Source: Trema orientale (lineage: Eukaryota > Streptophyta > Magnoliopsida > Rosales > Cannabaceae). From it: a stretch of DNA of 64,000 bases. Below are positions 22,766 to 35,325 of this stretch, piece after piece. Where the stretch lies: assembly GCA_002914845.1 (NCBI GenBank), contig JXTC01000001.1:5220218-5284217 (forward strand). Reading direction: 5' to 3'. The first letter of the stretch is position 1, and every line of letters starts with the position of its first letter. The notes under the pieces were generated by a model that was not told the origin of the DNA, made no database searches, and saw only the letters and a program-made list of their open reading frames with translations. Both the position numbers and the translations under genes were made by a program.

Positions 22766-23260
22766 GATTATTATGTTTTCCTAAACATTTTACGTATGTC
22801 ATAAAATTATATTATGTCAACCTATGGTGAGCTGTGGTTCAACTTAATTTCGTCACACATAGCTTCACAATGATTAAAAAAGTTTTACACATGTTAGCTC
22901 TTCTATTTTTGCTCCTTTCTTAAGTCATTTTGTTTTTTCATAAATATATAATTATATTATATAAAACTTATAATAGAAAAGATGGTGAATAACAAAAGCA
23001 GCTAATATGTAATTAACTTGTAGGTCCTTTGGCAAAAGGATAAAATGACACATACTCAGGGACACGTATCTTTTGAAAAAGAAAAATACCAAAAAAAAAA
23101 AAAAAAAAAACAAAGCACGTTGCTAGTAAGTTATCAGTAGCTTTTTGTCTTTTTTCTGTTTCCAAAAAAAAATTCTTATTCACACTTTAGATTTCAACCG
23201 ACTCAAATTTTTTTTTTTTTCAACCTCCATCTATTTATTTATGTATGTTTTTACTTTTTC
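22766..23260. other. AT-rich intergenic stretch before the gypsy element
   Basis: Homopolymer-rich (poly-A at about 23090-23110, poly-T at about 23207-23220). No gene seen. Confidence 0.4.
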
Positions 23261-24147
23261 TGTGATATCCTAAATTCCCTAATAATACTCAAATTCTTCA
23301 CATAATTAAAGAGCCAATAATAATATAATTGTATAACATTTGCTTTTATATACTAGTGTCATTTGTGTACTCAATCTTAGTATCATATGATTATAAGAAA
23401 ACCAAAGATGTATTTCGTTTTTTTAATAGCTCTAACTAAATTATGATACTAGTTATCATGTCTAAAACCTTGTATGAAGTTGTATACCTTTGGCATTTGC
23501 ATAACATGGCGTGCATAATCAAATAAAGTTGTCATAGAAAAATATTAGGAACACGTTAATTGTACCTTGAGCAAAGAGCATTTCATAAGAGAATACGTAA
23601 AAGCTCAGAATTGAGGTAAGTAACTTTACATCTGCAATGTAAGAATTATTTGTTTCCGTGAACTTGTAGACTCCTTGGATTATGTGAAAAATTGTATCTT
23701 TAATTCTGTTATGTCTGAAGCATACACATCTAAATATATTATTCTGACATACATGAGGTATGGACATGTGGTGTATTTATATTGCCTGACAAGTATTGAT
23801 GAATAGGGTGTGGCGGGCCAGTGCCCAAATATATGATTCCTTCGGAGACATTATCTGGTTCCTTTGGGAACATTATTAAGTCCCTTTGGGGTATTATTTA
23901 GTTTCTTCGGGAATACTCTGATAGCAATATAGGGAAGACCTCTGCAGTACATAGAAGGGTCTGAGATGTATATTGAGACTCGAGACCTCAATACAACGGC
24001 TTATGACTAGTTATTAGTTGTTAATTATCTAAGTAGCTCAGTATGCGAGTCATGGTCTCATCAGGCAATACAATATACACGGAGATCCCAATTATCCGAC
24101 TATTCGTTCTTCGGTATATGCATGTTGCATTTGCACTCGTTACTTAC
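23261..24147 (+). repeat. 5' LTR of the Ty3/gypsy element, first part
   Basis: It begins TGTGATATCCTAAATTCC, matching the 3' LTR start at 31733 and the solo LTR start at 24148. It carries the ccttcgg(g/a)-repeat block (ggttcctttggg, ttcttcgggaat; 23840-23915) shared with 25897-25980. It is interrupted at CTTAC (24143-24147) by a solo LTR of the same family and resumes at 26631. Confidence 0.8.
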
Positions 24148-26625
24148 TGTGATATCCCAAATTCATAAACGATACCCAATTTTTCACATAATTAAAGAGC
24201 CAATAATAACGTGCTTACATAGCATTTTCATTTACGTTAGTGTAATGTTTGCATACTATTTTAGATTTTGATTTTAATCATTATGATTATTAACAATTAT
24301 TACGCTTTTAGATAATTTGCAGTGAAATGCTCCTGATAGCCTCATCGGTACAAGTCTGACATGTACTGAGTTAATTATTCAAATATGATTATTATACATA
24401 TAAAAAAAAATTGATGAATAAGAATTGATGAAAGTTTTCTGTTAAGTGGATTTTACACTTAACTTTAACATTCTTTCAAGCTTAAGAATTGCTTATCTTT
24501 GAGCTCTTTTTATTCGATTTGTTATTTTTGATGTATATTTCAGGTGAGAAGCCATTGAACGGAGAATATTGACTTTTCGAGTGAAACCAAGACTAAATCA
24601 AGGCAATTTTGATCAAACGCGAGCGAAGACAGGCAAACAACATCTCAGCAGTGTGTAGCAGTGCCAGTATTGTGAGAGAATTGGGCATTGTAGCGCCAAA
24701 TTGGCGCTGAGCCTTCAGAAAGTTGGTGCTGCGTGCTACAATGGTGTGGCTTTGTGGCATCGTCTCTTGGGAATTATGGCACCGTGGTGCCACCCCTCAA
24801 TCATCAGTGGCGCCACAACGCCACAGTCTGGTATTGCAGCACCAATTGCTCGACCGTCTCGACACCGCAGCTCCAAAAAGTGCAGAATAGCTTGCTAAGT
24901 TTCTGGATCGTGACTTGTTGCCTCTTGTATTTAACCTCTTACCAGCTCATCTAAAAAGGGGACGAAAAAACCCTAGCAGCTAAAGTTTTGAGAGCATTCT
25001 AAGGAGAACACAACAACAAGAAAGTGGGATTCAAGAGGAAAAAACCAGACTGAGAAAGCTTCAAAGAGTTTTTCTTTTCTCTTACTTTTGTTTTACTCTT
25101 CTATTTTCTGCAATGAAAGTGTATCAGCTTTATCATTTCTGTTATATTTTTATTTGTATGACCATGAACTAAACTCTATTTCTAGGGAGGCAATTAAACT
25201 TCTAACATAATTCAATTACTTTGTTTTCCCCATTTGTTCTTGATATCCATTAATGAGTTAATTGTTCTACCTTCTGTTTAAATTTAATGCATCTATTTAC
25301 TTGGCCACTAAATAGAATTGTTGAGTGAAACCTCTATGAACTTGGAAAGGAGAGGTTTGGACATAGGTTGAATAACATAAGATTGCCTAGTGTGGAGTGA
25401 GTTTACATAGGATAAGAATATACCTATGTGACTTGTGTAACCTTTGAGTAAGAATTACCAACCTTAATGAATCTAATCAATTTATGTTAGGAGTAATATT
25501 ATCATATTTAGATATTTTCACTTATGTCTTAGAAAGGAGTTTGTAAATACTATTGAATTCTCCGTTGTTAACTCTAAATGGATGATTGAATGGTGAGGAA
25601 AACTAGTAATTAGAGGAGTTAGAGGGTAGATTGCTTCCCTAGGCTCTTTATCATTGTTGCTAAAACTATCTTTAGTTGCTTAGTTTTGGTTTCTATTATT
25701 GTCTTTTACATTGAATTTATATTTTGACTTTTGCTCAAAAAATTATTTATTGTCGTATGGATAAATTGACAACTAGTTACGGTGAGTACTTAGCACTTGC
25801 GAATCGTGTGCTCCTCATAGGATCGACACTTTATTACCATTTATATTACTTTTTGTGACCTGTATACTTGCAGTTGTGTGTTAGAAATAGCCCAACAGGT
25901 TCCTTCGGGGATACTCTGGTTTCTTCGGAAACATTCTGGTCCTTTTGGGGACACTATGGTTCCTTCGAGAACACTCTGATGGCAGTATGGGATAGACCTC
26001 TGCTATACACAGAGGGGATTCTCTGGGGCTCGGGACCTCTATATAGCTCAAGATATGTTATATATTCTCTGAGTGGCTTAGTATGTTATTCATGATCTTA
26101 TTAGGCAATACAATATACACAGGGATCCCAATCATATGATTATCTATTTTATATTATATGCACTTTGCATCTACATACTTACTGAGTTTCATACTCACAC
26201 ATATTCTTACATTGCAGAGTGTACAACTAATGTTTGAAATTGAAGAAAGAACGCCTACTTTTTGACTGCGGCTTGTGTATATGAGCATTTTGACTATGCA
26301 GTTTTTTGAGAGGGAATTTTGAATCGATTTTGTCTGTATATATTATGAGTGACTATATGAAAGGTCCACTATGTATGTATATATATATGTTAAACTATAT
26401 ATATACTTGAGTGGAATTTTTCTATTATTTCTAGAAAGTTTAAGAAGTTTTAATTTTCTATTATTTTACCAGTTCTAAGTCAAGTAGTGTCTCCTGATCT
26501 CACTAAACATTTATATAAAGACCTCCTATTATTTTAATAATCTTAGTCTAGTAGAGTCTCCTGATTTCACAAAATATTTATATAAATATATTATATGTAC
26601 ATGTGTGAAATTAGGAGACGTTACA
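24148..26625 (+). mobile_element. Solo LTR of the same gypsy family, nested in the 5' LTR
   Basis: It begins TGTGATATCCCAAATTC and ends ..ggagacgTTACA. The flanks are CTTAC at 24143-24147 and CTTAC at 26626-26630, a perfect 5-bp target duplication. It shares the ccttcgg block, the agg-caatacaatatacac segment and the ttctagaaagtttaa-aagttttaatttt segment with the host LTR, so it is the same family inserted into its own kind. No internal region remains, so it is a solo LTR left by recombination. A further insertion of about 1.47 kb lies within it. Confidence 0.8.
24421..25886. mobile_element. Unclassified insertion inside the solo LTR
   Basis: Comparison with 23796-23840 shows the LTR sequence breaking after ttgatgaata and resuming at agcccaac-ggttcc. 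The insert has no gene. It holds a GC-richer block with repeated (g)gcgcca(c) and gtggcgcc motifs (24690-24850), aggagaggtttggacatagg, and ends with atcgacactttattaccat. That order resembles LTRs of Athila/Tat elements (from memory). Agaat and agaaat at the edges could be an imperfect target duplication. Confidence 0.4.
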
Positions 26626-26630
26626 CTTAC

Positions 26631-27010
26631 TGAGTTTCATACTCATATGTATTCTTACATTGTAGATGATATTGTTGATCTGTGAGTTTGGAGGAGTACC
26701 GACTTTCCGTCCACGACTTGTATATATGAACATTTTGACGCTATGGTTTCCTGATAGAGAATTTTATACCTATTTTGAGTATGTGTATATTATGTAGATT
26801 TATATGAGAGGTCCACTTTGTTAGTGTATATATACATATATATTAGACTATGTATAATTATGAGTGAAGTTTTCTTTTTGTTTCTAGAAAGTTTAAAAAG
26901 TTTTAATTTTCCCTTATTTTATCAGTTCTAAGTCGAGTAGCATCTCTCGATCTCACTAAATATTTATACAAACATCTCCTACGTACGTAGTCACATTGAG
27001 GGATGTTACA
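26631..27010 (+). repeat. 5' LTR of the Ty3/gypsy element, second part
   Basis: It continues the interrupted LTR from tgagtttcatactcat and ends ..gagggatgTTACA at 27010. This part is parallel to 26190-26625 of the solo LTR. Both halves give an LTR of about 1.27 kb. The primer-binding site follows directly. Confidence 0.8.
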
Positions 27011-27024
27011 GTTAGTATTAGAGC
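27011..27024 (+). other. Gypsy primer-binding site (decayed)
   Basis: gttagtattagagc follows the LTR end and differs by a few transitions from the usual (A)TTGGTATCAGAGC methionine-tRNA site. Confidence 0.6.
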
Positions 27025-27186
27025 TTGTGTTTTAAAATAATTCTGAAGACTGCTTATATACACATATTGGGAAGAAAAGAAAGCCTCATTTCTCTGTAAG
27101 TGTTGATCATGTATATGATATCTGTTATAGTTTTATAATTACATTCCATAATTGTTAATAATTATTACTGGCTATAATTGGAGCGA

Positions 27187-28250
27187 TGAATATTGGTATG
27201 GTAACTACTCGAGGTCAAGATAATATCGACAGAGGTGCATCTTCTACACAAGGTAGTAATCAAGTTGATTAGCTGGCTTCTTTGATACAGAATATATTAA
27301 AGCAGCATATGAGATAAGAAAATCAACCTAACCCTCCACCACTATCATCTCAGTAGAGATAGGATGCCAGTGAGAGTGTTGGGGAGAGATTCAGGAAACT
27401 TCAGCCTCTAACCTTTGATGGTGGAATTGATCTGATCCAGGCAGAGCAGTGGATTAGGACCATTGAGCATATATTGGCTTATGCCAAGATTCCTGATGCA
27501 GATAAGGTTCCTTCTGCCAGTTTCATGCTGAGACATCATGCTGAGTACTGGTGGGATACTATGAGCATTATTCATGATGTTACTACTATGACCTAAGAGA
27601 GATTTAGAGAGCTATTCTATATAAAATACTTTACCAATGCCGTGTGAGCGAGTATGAGGGTTGAGTTTACCAATCTGAAGCAGGAAGAAATGTCTGTTGT
27701 AGAGTATATCCACAAATTTGATGAGTTATCAAAATATGCACCTCATATGGTTGCCACTAATGAGTTAAAAGTAGATCAGTTTATGCAAGGCCTAAAGAAG
27801 ACTATTGTGAGATATTTGAAATTTGGTAGAATTCGAGGTGTATCATTTGCTCATATTATAGATAAGGCACTAGATGCTGAGCAGGCAGAGAAAGATGTTC
27901 TAGATGAAGAAAAGATCAGAAGAGAAAGTCATGCTAGAGAGATGCAAAGAGGTTTTAGACCTATTTTTCAAGTAGGTAGAGGACAGACTTAGTTTCAACG
28001 TCCTCAGGATATGAAGAGGAAGGGAGTTTCTACTCAACAGCCTCAACTTGATCAGGGTAAACATCCCAAGATCGACCAAGGGACCATTTCCACTGGTGTA
28101 CAACAATATAAACTCTATGGCAAGAATCATATTAGGGAATATCATAGAGCTGTAAGGTTATGCTTCAAGTGCAGTAAAAGTGGTCATTTCGTTAAGAATT
28201 GCACTGAAGCAGCAAGTGATCAGAAAAAATCTGGTAATAGGCTGTATGCC
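27187..28250 (+). pseudogene. Ty3/gypsy gag with zinc knuckle (broken)
   Basis: The frame from ATG 27187 (MNIGMVTTRGQDNIDRG) holds several stops. It contains the retrotransposon gag core: KLQPLTFDGG, AEQWIRTIEHILAYAKIPDA, AEYWWDTM, then VVEYIHKFDELSKYAPHMVA (27690-27750) and DQFMQGLKKTIVRYLKF. A CFKCSKSGHFVKNC zinc knuckle lies at 28160-28203. Stops are mostly TAG in place of CAG or TGG. The order LTR, primer site, gag, protease, RT, RNase H, integrase is that of Ty3/gypsy. Confidence 0.85.
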
Positions 28251-31200
28251 ATGACTGAGACAGACACTGGACTTGAGAACGAGGCAGACCCATCTGTTAT
28301 CACAGATGAGATATTTATTTCTGTCATTATAGCTTATGCATTAATAGATTCAAGATTCATGCGTTCACATGCATCACTAACATTTGTGAGAAGATTAGGT
28401 CGTTCTACAGATCAAATGAGTACTCCATTTGGCACTACACTTCCCTCTGGAGAGGTTATGTGTTCAGACAAAGTTTTGAGAGCTTGTCCTGTTATGGTGG
28501 ATGATAGAGAGTTATTTGTAGCCTTAATTGTACTTAATATAGATGACTATGAAATCATTTTGGGTATAGATTGGCTGTTAAAGTATTGTGCTAAGATTAG
28601 CTGCAAGAAGAAAATGGTGACATTTTATCCTCCTAATGCTAATCAGCTCATACTTATGCGTACTCAATATAAAATCAAGTTTCCTTTGATTTCAGATATG
28701 AAAGCTCTGAAATTATTAGATTAAGGTGGTACTGGATATTTGGCTAGTGTTTTTGATAGATATATTGAGCAAAAGGTGAGCCTAGAAGATGTGCTAGTTG
28801 TGCAGGATTTTCTAGAAGTGCTTTAAGAGGATTTACCTAGTTTGCCACCTATAAGAGAGATTGATTTTTCTATTGATTTGGTATTGATTTTTTTATTGAT
28901 TTGATACCCGGTACTGCACCTATTTCTAAAACACCTTATAGGATGGCCCCAGCAGAGTTAAAGGAGTTGAAGATTCAGTTATAGGAATTGCTAGATAAAA
29001 AATTTGTATGTCCTAGCTTTTCACCATAGGGTGCACTAGTTCTTTTTATGAAAAAGAAAGACGGGACCATGCGATTGTGTATTGACTATAGGGAAATTAA
29101 TAAGGTGACTATTAAAAATAAGTATCCCTTACCATACATTAATGATTTGTTTGATCAACTACAGGGTGCTTCTGTATTTTTAAAGATTGATTTGAGGTCT
29201 AGTTACCGTCAGTTAAGAGTTAGAGAGGAAGATATCCCGAAGACTGCCTTTAGAACTTGGTATGACTATTATGAGTTTCTAGTGATGCCGTTTGGTCTGA
29301 CTAATGCTCCAGCGGTGTTTATGGATTTAATGAATAGAATATTCAAGGAATTCTTAGACAAGTTTGTTATTGTGTTCATTGATGACATTTGGTGTATTCG
29401 CGATCCAGAGAAGAGCATAGAGAACATTTGAGAATCACTCTACAAATATTAAAAGAGAAATGGTAATATGCTAAATTCAAGAAATACGATTTTTGGTTAG
29501 AATTGGTTAGAAAAAGTATCATTCTTTGGTCACATTGTCTCTCATGATAGTTGACCCAACCAAGGTTGAGGTAATTAATAATTGGTCTAGACCTACCAAT
29601 GTTATAGAAGTCAGAAGTTTTTTGGGTTTAGTTAGTTATTACAGAAGGTTTGTTGAGGGATTCTTTATGATAGCTATGCCACTTACACAGTTAACCAGGA
29701 AGAGTAATAAGTTTATATGGACGGATGAATGTGAAAAGAGTTTTTAAGAAATGAAGCAAAGATTAATTTCAGCACCAGTCTTGACTATACTTTTAGGTAC
29801 AAAAGGGTTTGTTATTTACAGTGATGCTTCGAAATAAGGCTTGGGATGCATCCTCATGCAAAATAGGAAAGTTATTGCCTATGCTTCTAGACAGCTGAAG
29901 GGCTATGAGCGTAACTATCCTACTCATGATTTAGAACTAGCATTAATGGTGTTTGTATTAAAGATTTGGCGGCATTATCTGTATGAGGTATATTATGAAA
30001 TCTTTACTGATCATAAAAGTCTAAAGTATCTGTTCACTTAGAAAGAATTAAATATGAGACAAAGACGTTAGTTAGAATTAGTAAAAGAATATGATTATGA
30101 CATTAGTTATTATTCAGGAAAAGCCAATGTCATAGCAGATGCACTCAGTGGGAAATCATCTGATGGTTTGACAGTTTTACAGGGGTTGGAGAAACTTTTG
30201 TAGTATGATTTATGCAAATCTTGCATCGAGCTAATTGCTGGGAAATTATCTACTATGACATTGCAGTCTACTTTATTTGATAGAATTAAGCAATGCCAGA
30301 AAGAAGATCCATAATTAATAGGACACAAAGAAATAGTAGAGTTAGCGAAAAAGTATGATTTCAGTGTTTCTATTGAAGGAGTTATCAGATTTCAGAGTAG
30401 ACTATGTGTATCAGATGATAGAAATATTAAGGAAGAAATTCTAGAAGAAGTACACAAGACTCTATATTCAGTCCATCCAGGTACTACTAAAGTGTACAAT
30501 GATTTGAAGATTCTATACTGATGGACAGGATTGAAAAATGATATTTTCAAGTTTGTGGAATATTATTTAACATGTCAGCAGATTAAGGCTGAGCACAACA
30601 GACTAGTAGGAGAGCTACAACCACTTTAATTACCTGAGTGAAAATGAGAGGAGATTGCCATAGATTTTGTAGTTGGGTTACCAAAGATAGTATCTCGTCA
30701 GGATGCAGTTTGGGTTATAGTTGATAGACACACTAAAGTAGCTCATTTTATTCCGATTTCTGTAACCTACTCCATGGATAAACTTGTAACATTATACATT
30801 AAGGAGATTGTTAGATTTCACATAATTCCAGTTTCCATAATCTCATATAGAGATACTAGATTTACTTCAAAATTCTAGGAGAGTGTACAACGGACTTTGG
30901 GAACTAAATTGAAATTTAGTACTGCATTCCATCCACAGACAGATGACTAGGCCAAGAGAATTATTCAAATCTTAGAAGATATGCTCAGAGCTTGTGTCAT
31001 GGACTTTCAAGGGTCATGGAATTATTATTTACCACTGATTGAGTTCTTCTAAAATAATAGCTTTCAAGCGACGGTTGGTGTTGCACTTTATGAGATGTTG
31101 TATGGTAGGAAATGTAGATCTCTAGTTTACTGGGATAAGATTGGAGAGCGACGTTATTTGGGACCTCATATTATTAGAGATACAGCAGAGGCAGTTGAGA

Positions 31201-31700
31201 AGATTAGAAAACGTATGGTAGCAACTCAAAGTAGACAGAAATTTTATGCAGATCCAGAATGCCGACCTTTATATTTTTCTGTTGGTAATAAGGTATTTCT
31301 CAAAGTGGCCTCTATAAAGGGTGTAATGAGATTCGGAAAGAGAGGAAATTTGAGCTCGAGATTTATAGGTCCTTATGAGATCATCAAGAAAGTTGGGAAT
31401 GTCACCTATAACCTTGCATTGCCCTTAGAATTATCAGGTGTGTATAAGGTCTTCCATGTTTCTATGTTAAGAAAGTATGTATCGGACCCATCCCATGTTC
31501 TAAGCTAGGAGCCGCTTAAACTAGATCCAAAATTAACCTACGTCTAATTCAGATTTTAGACAGAAAAGAGAAAGAATTAAGAAATAAAAAGATCTCTTTA
31601 GTGAAAGTTTTGTGGTGCAACCAATCTGTAGAGGAGGCTACATGAGAGCAGGAAGACGAAATGAGAAACCAATATCTAGAATTATTTGGAAAGTAAATTT
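28251..31700 (+). pseudogene. Ty3/gypsy pol, Tekay-type chromovirus (broken)
   Basis: The domains are in order, with stops and frameshifts between them. The retropepsin region is at 28290-28724 (ALIDSRFMRSHASL where a D-S/T-G-A site is expected; DYEIILGIDWLLKY). Reverse transcriptase is at 28900-29750 ([54 protein letters not shown], and FIDDI at the catalytic site). RNase H is at 29800-30180 ([32 protein letters not shown]). Integrase is at 30380-31100 (a V-H-x-H-like zinc region ending HPGTTKVYNDLKILY; the catalytic core starting near AIDFVVGLPK). The C-terminal part at 31095-31510 (RFIGPYEIIKKVGNVTYNLA, VFHVSMLRKYVSDPSHVL) runs into a chromodomain-like end (ISLVKVLW, QSVEEAT). That C-terminus marks the Tekay/Del chromovirus lineage. 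The element cannot move by itself. Confidence 0.85.
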
Positions 31701-31718
31701 TGAGAACGAAATTTTTAT

Positions 31719-31730
31719 TAGGAGGGGAGG
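31719..31730 (+). other. Gypsy polypurine tract
   Basis: A purine run (aggaggggagga) lies just before the 3' LTR, as expected for the plus-strand primer. Confidence 0.65.
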
Positions 31731-31732
31731 AT

Positions 31733-31990
31733 TATGATATCCTAAATTTCTTAATGACACCCAAATTCCTTACATAATTAAAGAGCCAACAATGATATAA
31801 TTGCATAACATTTGCTTTTATATACTGGTGTCATTTGTGTACATGAAAATTTTGAGTACTTTTTATATTTGTTATTTCTATAACTATTATTCTCTTAGTA
31901 ATTTTCAGTGAAATGCTCGTGGAAAAAAAAGCTCATTGGTAAAATTCAACGTGTATTAAGTTAATTATTCTGACATGGTTTTTAAGCACT
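31733..31990 (+). repeat. 3' LTR of the gypsy element, cut by the copia insertion
   Basis: tatgatatcctaaatttc..cacataattaaagagccaa matches the 5' LTR start, with TG mutated to TA. About 260 bp remain, ending at the TTAAT target (31991-31995) of the copia element. I do not recognise the rest of the LTR after 42135. Confidence 0.75.
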
Positions 31991-31995
31991 TTAAT

Positions 31996-33324
31996 TGATT
32001 AGGAGAGTATTCATCAATCCTACACTCATATTTTGAAGTTAACAAGCATATGATTAAGAACTAATAATCTACTTGAGTGTGCAGTAAGTTAAATTGAAAT
32101 AATCACAAGACATTCAAGTTGGATTATGGAAAAGAGCTTGAAGACAAAGTTCAAGATCACAAGACCTAGACTACCAAAGGTTATATACTTAGTTCTTATA
32201 CTTGAATACTTGTTTACACATAATATAATCTTAATGGCTCAAATTTTTCATAAAATTAGAAATTTTCAAAGTAAAACTGTCAAATCTATTTATCTCAAAT
32301 TAATACGAAATTTATTTTACACAAGCTTTTAAATTGATTTATGAATTTTCATAGTTCCCATATTATATAAAAAATCAATTTATGAAGTCAAATTTTGAAA
32401 ATAATAGAAAAAGACTTGGAATAAAATTAAAAATTGTTCTCGGGTATTTTCGGCAGACCGATTGTCATTTTCGGTCCACCAATTCTCTGTCCAATTTTTG
32501 ACAGATTTTCAAATTCGACCGTTACAACTTCACTTTCAATGGCTAGTATTTTCGATCGACCGAAAGTGCATTTTCGGTCTACCAAAAATGACAGAATAAC
32601 TATCAAACGGTCTAAAACGACTAGTTTTCATTCAAGTCTATAAATAGAAGCTTTTCTAATACTTGAAATGACTTTTAAACATTCATACATAGCTTTATAC
32701 ATACTTTCAAGTTGTTCAAATCATTTTTTATGATTCAAACTTTCAAATTCACTTTTTCACAAAAATTACTTGAGCCAAAATAGATTATATCTTGTGTTCT
32801 CATTTATTCTCTCTAGGTTTACTTTATATCTATCATCTTCTCAAGAGAGAATCTAGTTGAGTGTTTCAACAAACAAAAACTAAAATTGTATTTGTGAGAA
32901 GAGGTTGACACCAGATTCATAAATAAATAGGTTTAGGTGAGATTGGTACCAGAGTCTAAACAATCCGAGTTAGGCGTGATAGAGCCTGATTCAAAGGTGT
33001 GAGTGTGCCTAAAGAGAAGTCACTCATTGCGTAAAAGGGGTCAAGCTCATTCTCTTGATTCGATAGTGGAAAGCTCAAAGGGGGTTACCAAGAACTGGGG
33101 ACGTAGACAAACCGTCGTATTTATTGAACTTCGTAAAAATAGTGTTTGCATTTCTCTATCCCTGTCTCTTTAAATTTATTTATTTTAAGCTTGTGCATGC
33201 TTTTAGCTATTTTACTTGATATAGTCTTTACTTGTTGAATTTACTTGCATATCAAGAAAAGTTTGTAAAAGTTTTTGAAACCTAATTCACCCCCCCTCTT
33301 AGGTTAGCTAATCTTGGGCTAACA
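31996..33324 (+). repeat. 5' LTR of SIRE-like copia element (copy 2)
   Basis: It starts TGATTAGG (decayed from TGTTGAG) right after TTAAT (31991-31995) and ends ..cttgggctaaca. It aligns over its length with the 3' LTR at 40653-42130, which has an extra duplicated segment of about 145 bp. It contains the gtcgtattta/caaaccgtc segment common to all copies of this family. Confidence 0.85.
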
Positions 33325-33326
33325 AT

Positions 33327-33338
33327 TGGTATCAGAGC
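33327..33338 (+). other. Copia primer-binding site
   Basis: TGGTATCAGAGC, two bases after the LTR: the standard plant Ty1/copia site complementary to initiator methionine tRNA. It is intact. Confidence 0.9.
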
Positions 33339-33375
33339 TTAGTGCTCAAATTTTTAGAACTTAACCATTTTTGAG

Positions 33376-35035
33376 ATGGCTAGCCCAACTAACTTTTCTT
33401 TTCAATATGAGGGATTGTCTCCATCCAAATTATCATTTTTCAATAGAAGTGATTTTAACTATTAGAGAAGTCATATAGACATTTATCTTAGGTCTATTGA
33501 TTTTAATTTATGGTATATTGTTACCAAAGGCTCCTTGAAAATAACAAAAATAGTTGATGGCAGAGAAGTTGAAAGAGACATAGAAGAATATGATGAAAAA
33601 GGTAAAATTAACTTCACTAAAAAAGATAGAGCTAGAAATATTCTTATGTGTGGTTTAGATTGGAATATTTATAACAATGTTGAGAAAGCTAGAGATGCTC
33701 ATGAACTATGGAACATGTTAGATGTCTCTTATCAAGGAACTAACTCTATGAGAGAAAGTAGAATCAATATTTTTACTAGAAACTATGAGTTGTTTAAAAT
33801 GGAAAAAGATGCATCTATTTATCAAATGTTTACTAGATTCATAACTATTATTAACTCTCTTGGTACTCTAGGAAAAATATTTCCAAATGGTGAGTTGGTA
33901 AGTAAGATTCTTAGAAGCCTTCCTCGAGTATATAGAAGCAAGGTGGTAATTATTCAAGAAGCAAAAGACCTTAGCAAACTTCCTCTTGAAGAACTTATGG
34001 GTTCCCTCATGACCCATGAGATCCTTATGAAGGAAATGAATGATGATGAATGGGAGGAGAAGAAAACAAAAGAAATCGCTCTTAAAGCCGCCATGCAACA
34101 AAGTAATGAGGAAGAAGAAGATTTTGCGGATAGTAAGTTAGAAAACATTGCCTCATTTACCAAAAGGTACAAGAAGTACCTAAATTTTAAAAAGAAGAAT
34201 TTCAAAAAGAATATCAAAGCCAATGACTATCGAGAGAAGAAAATAAAGGATAATCCCATCACTTGCTTTGAATGCAAGAAACCGGGACACATGAAGAACG
34301 AATGCCCCTTGAGAAGAAAAATGAAAAAGAAGGCAATGAAGGCCACTTGGGATGATAGTGAAGAAGAAGAATCCAAACGAGAAGAACAAGAAGAAATTGC
34401 CAATATATACTTTATGGCAATGGATAATAAGGTAAGCTCTCTTGAACCTAAAAATAGATTTCATGATAATAGTGATACTAGAAGTGAATTTAGTAATGAT
34501 AGTGATTGTGATTTATCATATGAAAGTTTATTGAGTGATTTCAATGATTTACGCAAAACTATAAAAAATTCATTTTCAAGAATAATGCTCTTAAAAAGAA
34601 AATTTTTAGTTTATATAAAATAGTTGAAGAGTTTACAAAAGAAAAAGAAGTGAAGTTAACTTGTAGTAATTGTGATGTTTTGTCAAAAGAAAACACTTCC
34701 TTAAATGACAAAATTTTAGATTTGACCAAAATTGTCCATAAATTTACAAATAGAAAGAAAAATTTTGATATGATGCTTGGTGGACAAAAATGCGTTTTTG
34801 ACAAAGGAGGTATTGTGTACAAATCTTCTATAAAATAAAAATACTTCAAAAACTATTTTATGGACACCAAGCACACTTGCACTTATTACAATCAAGATGG
34901 ACATACTATTTTCTCATGCTTTGTAAAGAAAAAAGTATATTTTGTTGGAAAACTAGCTTGGGTACCAAAAGAATCTAGAACTAACAGTCAAGAACCCAAA
35001 TTAGTATGGGGACCAAAAATTAAAGTTTGATTCTT
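33376..35035 (+). pseudogene. SIRE-like copia gag (near-complete, broken)
   Basis: The start MASPTNFSFQYEGLSPSKLS (ATG 33376) is followed by one TAG where Trp is expected (near 33463). A frame then stays open from 33535 to 34620. It has the copia gag core (LWNMLDVSYQGTNSMRES, LVSKILRSLPRVYRSKVVII, LEELMGSLMTHEI), a lysine-rich tract, the zinc knuckle CFECKKPGHMKNEC (34264-34305), and an acidic Asp/Ser/Glu-rich segment. A frameshift near 34618 leads into a coiled-coil part and a Cys/His segment (CTYYNQDGHTIFSC, 34874-34920), ending at a stop near 35030. It is longer than copy 1 at 5519 and better preserved. Confidence 0.85.
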
Positions 35036-35052
35036 ACTTGTAAGTACAAAAG

Positions 35053-35325
35053 AAGAAGAACTTTTAGTTTTTGGATAGTGGTTGCTCCAAACATATGACC
35101 GGAGACTACTCTTTGCTTTCATCATTTATAAAAAGGAATGGAGGACATGTCATTGTTGGAGACAATGCCAATGGAAAAATTTTGGGTATAGGTTTGGAAC
35201 CAAGCTTAAATGAGCTAAGTATAAAAGAGATTCAAATGAAGAAAAGGACATCCAACTACAACAAGATCTTAAGGAAGAAAAGGAAAGCGACAATGGTAAC
35301 ACTCTTACTCTTTCTGAAGATTTAA
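35053..35325 (+). pseudogene. Copia protease start joined to pol linker; integrase missing
   Basis: LDSGCSKHMTGDYSLLSSFI is the protease active-site region (D-S-G-C-S-x-H-M-T). GDNANGKILGIG follows. The sequence then jumps at about 35205 into an acidic/lysine linker (SIKEIQMKK..) that normally follows integrase. The GAG-pre-integrase (H-C zinc finger) and the whole integrase core, normally more than 1 kb, are absent. Confidence 0.75.

Noticed and set aside
24593-24954. ORFs over the gcgccac-rich block
   Set aside because: They are produced by the GC-richer repeat motifs of the insertion, in several frames; no protein family.
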